Shown here in pieces: positions 1 through 4,753 of a stretch of 8,007 bases of DNA. The position numbers and the translations under genes are program-made. Each line of letters opens with the position of its first letter. Within the stretch, counting starts at the first letter, position 1. Source of the stretch: Clostridia bacterium (GTDB lineage Bacteria; Bacillota; Clostridia; Christensenellales; UBA1242); the NCBI GenBank assembly GCA_900766395.1, contig CAAFWB010000052.1:1-8007 (forward strand), written 5' to 3'. The notes beneath the pieces are model-generated. The model worked only from the letters and a program-made list of their open reading frames with translations. It searched no databases and was not told where the DNA came from.

Positions 1-230
1 AACTTCTCTTTGAAAAAGTTGCATATAACATAAACCAATATGTCGTTTATCGCATATTGCATTCGAACTTTATCAAATTGCTCACAGCCAATAACAATAG
101 TCATAAAACCATCACACTCATAACTTGTGACGACACTGCCAAACTGCAAAGCTTGTTCTTTTAGTTTGTGATAAATGTATTTACCAGAGGTCAAGTTATC
201 ACAAGTAAGGTTGATTGAAAACTCCCACAT
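1..230 (-). CDS. Partial protein gene leaving the left edge; possibly YtxC-like
   Basis: Reading the minus strand from an ATG at 228-230 gives 76 codons without a stop before the window ends, so only the N-terminus is present. An AGAGG ribosome binding site lies at 236-240, five bases before the ATG, which supports this start. The peptide begins MWEFSINLTCDN and ends in a hydrophobic helix-like stretch, INDILVYVICNFFKEK. There is no signal peptide. The layout, a short alpha/beta start followed by an N-x-I-x-Y-x-I-x-x-F-type helix, is reminiscent of the sporulation-associated YtxC family in Clostridia. That resemblance is from memory and weak, because most of the protein is missing. The gene is divergent from the secreted-protein cluster, and 231-346 must hold control signals for both. 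I am fairly sure it is a real gene and unsure of its function. Confidence 0.6.
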   Translation of the reverse strand, partial: MWEFSINLTCDNLTSGKYIYHKLKEQALQFGSVVTSYECDGFMTIVIGCEQFDKVRMQYAINDILVYVICNFFKEK

Positions 231-346
231 ATAATCCTCTTCAAGATAGTTTATGCGGGCGTTTTGTTTTTATTTATCAAAAATCGGCAAGACCAAAATA
301 TTTGTCAAAAACGCATATAAATTTTTCGATAACAAAAAATAAAGTC

Positions 347-979
347 ATGAAACAAATGTCAAAAAATAGCAAAGTGGTTTTGCTTGCAACAATTTTGTTT
401 GTCGTGCTGATGAGCGGAACATTTATAACAATATCCGTTTTATTTGCAAAAAAATCCACGCAAGTTTTGGACGGCTTTATCCGTGTTGAATGTCTTGACG
501 GAAGCGAAATTGGGGTCGTCGTGCAAGAAAAAAACATAAATGACAAAAATAAACAATTCACGCGATTAAGCCACAATCCAAACAACTATGTTTATAACAA
601 AACACCAATTTTTCAAAAAACATTTTCGCAAACCGTTCACAGCACCAATTTGACGCCAATTATTTTTTCGAGTGCAGTTGGAATTTGCGAATATGGATAC
701 AAAATCACCCTCACAAACACAAAAGACCAAGACATTGACTATTCCATCAATCTTGTTCAAAAAGGAACAGAAAAAGATTGTTGCCTGCCAGATGAGATTG
801 AGATTTGTCACTCTTGCAAAAATGGTTTTGAAATTGGTTCAAAATGCTTCGGCTCAATCAACAAAAACCAACAAAAAAGCATAGTATTTTTGTTTCGTTC
901 AACAGTTCCGCTCGAAAAACTGTCTGCTTCGCCTGTTTCTGAATTTGAAATTTTAATCAAAACAAATCCAAAAAAATAA
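347..979 (+). CDS. Secreted TasA/CalY-like protein, paralogue 1 (cysteine-rich)
   Basis: The 210-residue product starts MKQMSKNSK, followed by a hydrophobic segment at about 10-34 ending VLFA, which looks like a signal peptide with cleavage near Ala34. The secreted part shares blocks with the next three proteins: TPIIFSS (103-109), then YGYKITLTNT (116-125), and a C-terminal strand region from about 178. Unlike its relatives it has seven cysteines outside the signal segment (49, 114, 145, 146, 154, 157, 167), five of them in a CC-x7-C-x2-C-x9-C cluster. The reading frame is open upstream to a TTG at 215, but those 44 residues have no counterpart in the paralogues, so I prefer the ATG at 347; the ATG at 356 is also possible. 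No clear ribosome binding site precedes either. A role as a minor or capping component of a surface structure is inference. Confidence 0.72.
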   Translation: MKQMSKNSKVVLLATILFVVLMSGTFITISVLFAKKSTQVLDGFIRVECLDGSEIGVVVQEKNINDKNKQFTRLSHNPNNYVYNKTPIFQKTFSQTVHSTNLTPIIFSSAVGICEYGYKITLTNTKDQDIDYSINLVQKGTEKDCCLPDEIEICHSCKNGFEIGSKCFGSINKNQQKSIVFLFRSTVPLEKLSASPVSEFEILIKTNPKK

Positions 980-988
980 TTAAAATGT

Positions 989-1017
989 TTGGTTAATTTA
1001 TAAAAAAAATTTATTAT
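989..1017 (+). promoter_or_regulatory. Candidate promoter for paralogue 2
   Basis: TTGGTT (989-994) and TATTAT (1012-1017) are separated by 17 bases. The -10 box matches 5/6 and the -35 box 3/6. The ATG at 1024 lies six bases after the -10 box, where transcription would be expected to start, so the message may have no leader. An overlapping TATAAA at 1015-1020 is an alternative -10. Confidence 0.4.
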
Positions 1018-1023
1018 AAAATT

Positions 1024-1707
1024 ATGGAACAAAAATTGGGGAATCGTGATAACAAAAAATTCAAGAGAAGATTAATTATTGTTCTTGTCAGTCTTTTGTT
1101 GAGTCTTTTCATCATTTCAATCACAGTCTATGCCGCTGTTGCCCCAACAATTTCTATTTATAACACAGCATCTGTCATTTCTTCACCCGATGTTGCAACA
1201 TTGGTTGAAATATATCAGAAAAATGGCGACCGTGGACTCGATTTGTTTTCGCAAGATAGTTTTGACCGCTCTTTTTCCGAGAACTCTCTTGTTCTCAGAA
1301 AGCAAACCAGCGAAGACAGCAAAACTGCGAATGCTTCACCGATTGTGTTTTCAAAAAACGAACTCAGAGAATTCCCAGACAATTTTGTATATACCTATGT
1401 CGCATTCAAATTAATGATAACAAATATAAATGTTTCTGACGTTGTCTATTCAATCAAAGCACAAGACCAAAATGGCGAAAACTATGAATTCAACTCTCAA
1501 ATCGACTTATACTTTGCTGATGAAAATGCTGCTTTTGAAAAAATTGCTGGCAATCAAATTGATTTAACAAAAACACTTGAAATCAATCAAACAACTTCTC
1601 ACTATCTTGTTATTGCGATAAACGAAGAATTGATTGATTTGAAAAAAGCTGCCACTCAAACATTTAAACTTGTAGTAAATATTCAAAAAAATTCACAAAT
1701 TAATTAA
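1024..1707 (+). CDS. Secreted TasA/CalY-like protein, paralogue 2
   Basis: The product has 227 residues. A basic N-terminus (K11, K12, K14, R15, R16) precedes a hydrophobic segment at 17-38 ending TVYAA, a signal peptide of the type processed by SipW-class peptidases. The mature part has no cysteine. It carries the family blocks PIVFS (106-110), YVAFKLMITNINVSDVVYSI (125-144), NYEFNSQIDLYF (153-164) and YLVIAINEELIDL (194-206), which align best with paralogue 3. No Shine-Dalgarno sequence precedes the ATG. The string TTGGGGAAT, which acts as ribosome binding site in paralogue 3, lies inside the first codons here (1038-1046), but no in-frame start follows it at a usable distance. The gene begins 44 bases after paralogue 1. 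A structural role on the cell surface is inferred from the neighbours. Confidence 0.78.
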   Translation: MEQKLGNRDNKKFKRRLIIVLVSLLLSLFIISITVYAAVAPTISIYNTASVISSPDVATLVEIYQKNGDRGLDLFSQDSFDRSFSENSLVLRKQTSEDSKTANASPIVFSKNELREFPDNFVYTYVAFKLMITNINVSDVVYSIKAQDQNGENYEFNSQIDLYFADENAAFEKIAGNQIDLTKTLEINQTTSHYLVIAINEELIDLKKAATQTFKLVVNIQKNSQIN

Positions 1708-1713
1708 AATTAA

Positions 1714-1743
1714 TGGACAATTAATTATTAAATAATTTACTAT
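1714..1743 (+). promoter_or_regulatory. Candidate promoter for paralogue 3
   Basis: TGGACA (1714-1719, 5/6 to the -35 consensus) and TACTAT (1738-1743, 4/6) are 18 bases apart in very AT-rich DNA between paralogues 2 and 3. Chance matches are common in such DNA. An AATTAAT/ATTAATT inverted repeat overlaps the -35 box, but without a U-tract that would make it a terminator. Confidence 0.35.
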
Positions 1744-1789
1744 TAATTATCATTTTTATTTAATTTTATCGTTTTTATTGGGGAATTTT

Positions 1790-2443
1790 ATGGAAAACGA
1801 AAAAAAATCATCAACAAAAAGAAAACTTTTGATAACTCTAATAAGCATTGCACTCTGCCTCTTGCTTATTGGTGTTGTTGTTTGGGCTGCAACAAGTCAA
1901 AACGCCGACATTGTTAACACAATAACAATCAACTCTTCATCAGGAGATGCAAGAACGACAATAACAATTTCTGGCGCAAAAGCACCAAATGCAGACATTT
2001 TCTCAACCGATGTTGCCCTGCCTTCAAGTGGTTGGACTGAATATCTCAAAAAGAACTACAATCAAGACTCTGCTTCTGCAACTGGACCAGACATTGTTTT
2101 TGTGTCAAGTGAAGGATATGGGTATTTTGTTTATAAAATTGATTTTGCAAACCGTCACAATTCTGATGTCAATTTTAAAATTGACTTAAAAACAAAGGAC
2201 AATGAACAAAATCAAGTCAATTATGTTTTTAACGAACAAATTTCAGTTTGGTTTGGTAAAGGCGGAGAGTTGTCACTCAAAACTGCTGATGCCGAAACAA
2301 AAGACTATGATATTTCTGGCAGTGTTGCAGTTGAAGAAACTCAAACCTATTATTTGGTCGTTGGTGCAAATGTTGATTTGATTGACCTACGCCCTGTTGA
2401 AACTGAGCATTTTGACCTTGTTGTCACAGTATTTGCAGCTTAA
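1790..2443 (+). CDS. Secreted TasA/CalY-like protein, paralogue 3
   Basis: The ATG at 1790 gives 217 residues. A GGGGA ribosome binding site at 1780-1784 decides this start over the in-frame TTG at 1778, which overlaps the site itself. The N-terminus MENEKKSSTKRK leads into a hydrophobic segment at 13-34 ending VVVWAA, with SQ at 36-37. Paralogue 4 matches it position for position here (K12, L13, C23, LLIG at 25-28, A33, A34, S36, Q37). Family blocks are PDIVFVSS (100-107), YFVYKIDFANRHNSDVNFKI (112-131), NYVFNEQISVWFG (144-156) and YYLVVGANVDLIDL (187-200). The beta-rich, cysteine-free mature part and the signal type resemble TasA/CalY proteins in layout, but I see no identity that proves homology to TasA itself. 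Confidence 0.82.
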   Translation: MENEKKSSTKRKLLITLISIALCLLLIGVVVWAATSQNADIVNTITINSSSGDARTTITISGAKAPNADIFSTDVALPSSGWTEYLKKNYNQDSASATGPDIVFVSSEGYGYFVYKIDFANRHNSDVNFKIDLKTKDNEQNQVNYVFNEQISVWFGKGGELSLKTADAETKDYDISGSVAVEETQTYYLVVGANVDLIDLRPVETEHFDLVVTVFAA

Positions 2444-2452
2444 AATCAAAAA

Positions 2453-2462
2453 TTTCGACAAA
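2453..2462 (-). promoter_or_regulatory. Spo0A-box-like site upstream of paralogue 4
   Basis: The minus strand reads TTTGTCGAAA, which contains the Spo0A-box core TGTCGAA. It sits at the centre of an AAAATTT-N4-AAATTTT inverted repeat (2449-2466), ten bases after the stop codon of paralogue 3 and about 35 bases before the candidate -35 box of paralogue 4. Binding is inferred from sequence only. Confidence 0.35.
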
Positions 2463-2497
2463 TTTTAATAAAAAACCAAAAATTACACAAAATTATT

Positions 2498-2525
2498 TTG
2501 ATTTAAAACGCTTTTTTGTTAAACT
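2498..2525 (+). promoter_or_regulatory. Candidate promoter for paralogue 4
   Basis: TTGATT (2498-2503) and TAAACT (2520-2525) are 16 bases apart, each matching 4/6 of the consensus. Transcription would start near 2532, leaving a short leader that includes the strong ribosome binding site at 2543-2549. The -10 box runs into a perfect palindrome. Confidence 0.38.
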
Positions 2526-2535
2526 AAATTTAGTT
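2522..2535. promoter_or_regulatory. Perfect 14-bp palindrome, possible operator
   Basis: AACTAAATTTAGTT reads identically on both strands and covers the end of the candidate -10 box and the expected start point of paralogue 4. It ends seven bases before the ribosome binding site. A bound dimeric repressor here would block transcription. The alternative is a chance palindrome in AT-rich DNA. Confidence 0.35.
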
Positions 2536-2556
2536 AAAAATTGGGGAGGAAAATAT

Positions 2557-3165
2557 ATGGAAGAACAAAAAAAGTCAACCAGAAACAGAAAACTTGTTGC
2601 TGCCCTTTGCAGTTTGGTTCTCTGCATGCTCTTGATTGGTGTTTCGGTTTATGCTGCTCTTAGCCAAAGTGCAACAATCACAAACACAATCACAGTTTCA
2701 ACTTCTGGTCAAGTGTTCACTCAAGTTGTTGTAAAGGACTATTCTGGCGCAGGAACTGAAGCGGTCACTGCGGTTCCAGCTGCTCCAACATTTGAACATG
2801 AAGTTTTGAACAAAGCTTCTGATGTCAATGAAATGGAAAAAGAAGGAACACCTTTCTTGTTCAGCAGTGAAAAAGGCAACAATTTCTATGCTTATGAAAT
2901 CACTTTTGCAAACAGTTCATCAAAAGCTGTGACAGCAACAATCACATCTTCAACTGAAAGCAACGAAGAAATTGACGTTTATGTTGGAACAACATGGGAA
3001 GGCATGACAAAACTTGAAAACGCAGCTGCTGTTAATGGAACAGTCACACTTGAAGCAACAAATGGCACAGGAACATACTATATTATGGTTTGTGCAAACA
3101 AAGCTCTTGGCGAAATGACTGAAGCTGCTGGCACTGCATTCAACGTTTCAATCAGCATTGCTTAA
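2557..3165 (+). CDS. Secreted TasA/CalY-like protein, paralogue 4, probable major subunit
   Basis: The 202-residue product follows the best ribosome binding site of the four, GGGGAGG at 2543-2549, seven bases before the ATG. Residues 1-12 are basic and polar, 13-34 form a hydrophobic signal segment ending SVYAA, and LSQSATITNTITV follows. Family blocks are TPFLFSSE (98-105), YAYEITFANSSSKAVTATI (111-129), EEIDVYVG (137-144) and YYIMVCANKALG (174-185). The mature part is rich in Ala, Thr, Ser, Val and Glu and poor in Lys and Asn compared with paralogues 1-3. This composition is typical of abundant exported subunits. A strong hairpin terminator follows directly. The strong translation signal, simple composition and dedicated terminator suggest it is the most highly made of the four; that is inference. 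Confidence 0.83.
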   Translation: MEEQKKSTRNRKLVAALCSLVLCMLLIGVSVYAALSQSATITNTITVSTSGQVFTQVVVKDYSGAGTEAVTAVPAAPTFEHEVLNKASDVNEMEKEGTPFLFSSEKGNNFYAYEITFANSSSKAVTATITSSTESNEEIDVYVGTTWEGMTKLENAAAVNGTVTLEATNGTGTYYIMVCANKALGEMTEAAGTAFNVSISIA

Positions 3166-3174
3166 TCAAAAAAC

Positions 3175-3209
3175 AAAAAAATATATCGCAAGTCGCGATA
3201 TATTTTTTT
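3175..3209 (+). terminator. Rho-independent terminator after paralogue 4
   Basis: A perfect 15-bp stem (AAAAAAATATATCGC pairing with its reverse complement, 3175-3189 and 3195-3209) encloses the five-base loop AAGTC. The right arm ends in seven T residues. It begins ten bases after the stop codon. The matching A-run means it could also act on the other strand. Confidence 0.88.
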
Positions 3210-3240
3210 ATGCCCTGCTCATTTTCTTTGCATGGCATAA
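3208..3240. repeat. Inverted repeat TTATGCC / GGCATAA
   Basis: TTATGCC (3208-3214) and GGCATAA (3234-3240) are exact reverse complements 19 bases apart. The right arm overlaps the spacer just after the candidate -35 box of the signal peptidase gene. The spacing fits two half-sites of a dimeric regulator, but no known operator is recognised. Confidence 0.3.
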
Positions 3241-3256
3241 TTAGATTTGGTATAAT
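3227..3256 (+). promoter_or_regulatory. Promoter for the signal peptidase gene
   Basis: TATAAT (3251-3256) is a perfect -10 box with TGG before it, giving an extended -10 (TGnTATAAT). TTTGCA at 3227-3232 is a 4/6 -35 box at 18-base spacing. The ATG at 3263 is six bases after the -10 box, so transcription and translation may begin at the same base. Confidence 0.65.
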
Positions 3257-3262
3257 AATATT

Positions 3263-4081
3263 ATGCAAAAAGAGGAGATCAAAGAATCAAGTTTGCCTGA
3301 CAAAAAGAACGCAAACTCACCTGCTGAAATCAAAGTGCCACAAAAAAACACTTTCAGCCAAAAAGTGAGAAAAGTTTTTCATGTCATCGACAAGATTTTT
3401 GATTACTTGCTTATCCCAATTTTGATTTTGTGCATCTTCTTTGCCTCATCACTCCTAATCACAAAGAAAACAAAAGGCATTCCAATGATTGCGGGATATA
3501 GCTTGATAAAAATATCTTCAGGGTCAATGCGCGATTATGGCTTTGAGGTTGGCGATTTTGCAATGATAAAGCAACAAAAGTCAATCGACGACTATAAAGT
3601 TGGAGATTACATTGCATTCTTTGAGTGCGTTGATTCAAATGTTCAAAATCATTTTCAAGCAAACGAAAGTGGTCTTGAACCAACAAAAGACCCTCGCGCT
3701 TCAAGAATTATATTCCATGAAATCATGTCGATTGTCACAGACAACAACGGCAAGAAATGGTTTATAACAAAGGGCGTAAACAACAAATATAACGATGTTC
3801 ACCCAATTTATGAAGATTATGTCATTGGAAAATACAAAGAAAATCTTGACGGCCTTGCAAACTTCATAAAGTTTTTGCTTTCAATCAAAGGTGCGCTTTT
3901 GGTTATTGTTCTTCCCTGCTCCATCGTTGTTTTCAAAGATTGTTTGGTATTGGTTAATCTCATATTTGAAATCCAAGAAGAGAAAAAACTCAAAAAGAGC
4001 AAACAACCACTTGGCACTATAGTTCCCGAAAACACAGAAGCGAATAAAAAATTAAAAGAAAATTCTGAACAAAAAAAGTGA
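3263..4081 (+). CDS. sipW: SipW-type (S26B, ER-type) signal peptidase I
   Basis: This membrane serine protease would remove signal peptides from exported proteins. A charged cytoplasmic N-terminus of about 45 residues precedes a membrane segment at 46-67. Ser88 in ISSGSM (84-89) is the expected nucleophile. KVGDYIAFFE (112-121) is the next conserved box. His152 in IIFHEIMSIVTDNNGKKWF (149-167) is the histidine that replaces the general-base lysine of ordinary bacterial signal peptidases and marks the S26B class. ITKGVNNKYND (168-178) supplies Asp178. A hydrophobic stretch at 201-235 forms a second membrane region, and a Lys/Glu-rich tail of about 35 residues follows. No ribosome binding site precedes the ATG, although GAGGAG falls inside the first codons. 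Its place directly after four TasA-like genes points to them as substrates, as SipW processes TasA in Bacillus. Here the peptidase follows the substrates and has its own promoter. Confidence 0.87.
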   Translation: MQKEEIKESSLPDKKNANSPAEIKVPQKNTFSQKVRKVFHVIDKIFDYLLIPILILCIFFASSLLITKKTKGIPMIAGYSLIKISSGSMRDYGFEVGDFAMIKQQKSIDDYKVGDYIAFFECVDSNVQNHFQANESGLEPTKDPRASRIIFHEIMSIVTDNNGKKWFITKGVNNKYNDVHPIYEDYVIGKYKENLDGLANFIKFLLSIKGALLVIVLPCSIVVFKDCLVLVNLIFEIQEEKKLKKSKQPLGTIVPENTEANKKLKENSEQKK

Positions 4082-4100
4082 GTTTAACTCACTATTTTCT
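4077..4100. terminator. Shared bidirectional terminator of convergent genes
   Basis: AGTGAGT-TTA-ACTCACT (4077-4093) is a perfect short hairpin with seven A residues on its left and ATTTTCTTTT on its right, so it can end transcripts from both strands. It is strongest on the minus strand, where seven T residues follow. The stop codons of both flanking genes (TGA 4079-4081, minus-strand TAG 4092-4094) lie within or at the edge of the stem. Confidence 0.75.
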
Positions 4101-4694
4101 TTTAAACACTTTTTTAATAAACTTTTCTTGGTCTTTGATGCATTTGCCCTCGCACTCATTTGCCTCTTCTGGTGTCATTTCTGACATATATTTTTTATAT
4201 TTTTTTGAGTAATCCAACGACCTCAAAGGAAGTCCTTTCACAACAACTTTGCTTGGTGAGGAAACCATGAGTCGTTTGCTTTTGAAAGACTTGTTAAAGA
4301 GTTTTCCATTTTCGTCAATGATTGTCAGTGACACATCAAAATATGACTTGCTTTTGCCACCAACTTGACAAAGTTTTTGTGAAAATATATCAATCATTTG
4401 TTGGTCGCTCAGTTCTGCTCCTTCATATCTTCGGACAAACACGCCCGGTTGGTCGTCTGGTGCAAACTTGTTGACAATCAGTCCGCTATCGTTCGCAATA
4501 ACAGGAAGATGCGTCATTTTGTTGTATGCAACCGCTTTGATAATTGAATTTTCGCGAGGTGTTTCACCTGTTTCTTCAACCTCGCCAAGGTTGTCAAAAT
4601 CTTTTAGTGAGCACCATTCAATTCCGAGTTTGTCAAAAATTGTGCTATAAATTGAAATTTTCCCAGGGTTTGTTGTTGCAATCAAAACTTTCAT
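4092..4694 (-). CDS. Divergent Ham1/RdgB-family nucleoside triphosphate pyrophosphatase
   Basis: Family members hydrolyse non-canonical purine nucleotides such as dITP and XTP to monophosphates, keeping them out of DNA. The ATG at 4694 gives 200 residues and has an AAAGAGG site at 4700-4706; an in-frame start 15 codons earlier lacks such support. The N-terminal TTNPGK (7-12), E-T-G-E-T-P-R-E-N-S (41-50, with the usual E-N pair at 48-49) and NDSG (68-71, normally DDSG) are clear family motifs. PGVFVRRYEG (83-92) matches the usual PG-x-x-S-A-R-Y-A/S-G region. The C-terminal half departs from the family: the GFGYDPIF segment that shapes the nucleotide site is absent, and LDYSKKYKKYMSEMTPEEAN occupies the region. 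Substrate range may therefore differ. It follows the glycosyltransferase gene by 59 bases on the same strand, probably in one transcript. Confidence 0.72.
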   Translation of the reverse strand: MKVLIATTNPGKISIYSTIFDKLGIEWCSLKDFDNLGEVEETGETPRENSIIKAVAYNKMTHLPVIANDSGLIVNKFAPDDQPGVFVRRYEGAELSDQQMIDIFSQKLCQVGGKSKSYFDVSLTIIDENGKLFNKSFKSKRLMVSSPSKVVVKGLPLRSLDYSKKYKKYMSEMTPEEANECEGKCIKDQEKFIKKVFKRK

Positions 4695-4753
4695 AAAAAC
4701 CTCTTTTGTATAAAAGCATTTTAACAAAACAACAAGCAATTTTCAAAATGAAA

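Larger units (their letters stand above)
347..3165 (+). repeat. Tandem array of four diverged paralogous genes
   Basis: Four consecutive same-strand genes encode proteins of 202-227 residues with the same order of features: charged N-terminus, one signal segment, a P-x-x-F-S-S-like block, a Y-x-I-x-F/L-x-N block, and a terminal Y-Y-L-V-V-x-A-N block. Divergence is high, with similarity visible at protein level but little at DNA level, so the duplications are old. Paralogues 3 and 4 are the closest pair at the N-terminus. Confidence 0.75.

Noticed and set aside
215..346. N-terminal extension of paralogue 1 from a TTG start at 215
   Set aside because: The 44 extra residues have no signal-peptide character, no match in the paralogues and no good ribosome binding site, and the segment overlaps the start of the divergent gene.
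277..811. Minus-strand open frames under paralogue 1
   Set aside because: They are antisense to a gene with recognisable family motifs, have no ribosome binding sites and give low-complexity proteins.
1046..1075. GTG after the TTGGGGAAT string as start of paralogue 2
   Set aside because: It is out of frame and reaches a stop after nine codons.
1700..1789. Terminator between paralogues 2 and 3
   Set aside because: The AATTAAT/ATTAATT pairing is short, consists only of A-T pairs and lacks a following U-tract.
347..4081. A single five-gene operon including the signal peptidase
   Set aside because: The perfect hairpin with T-tract at 3175-3209 and the promoter at 3227-3256 argue for separate transcription.
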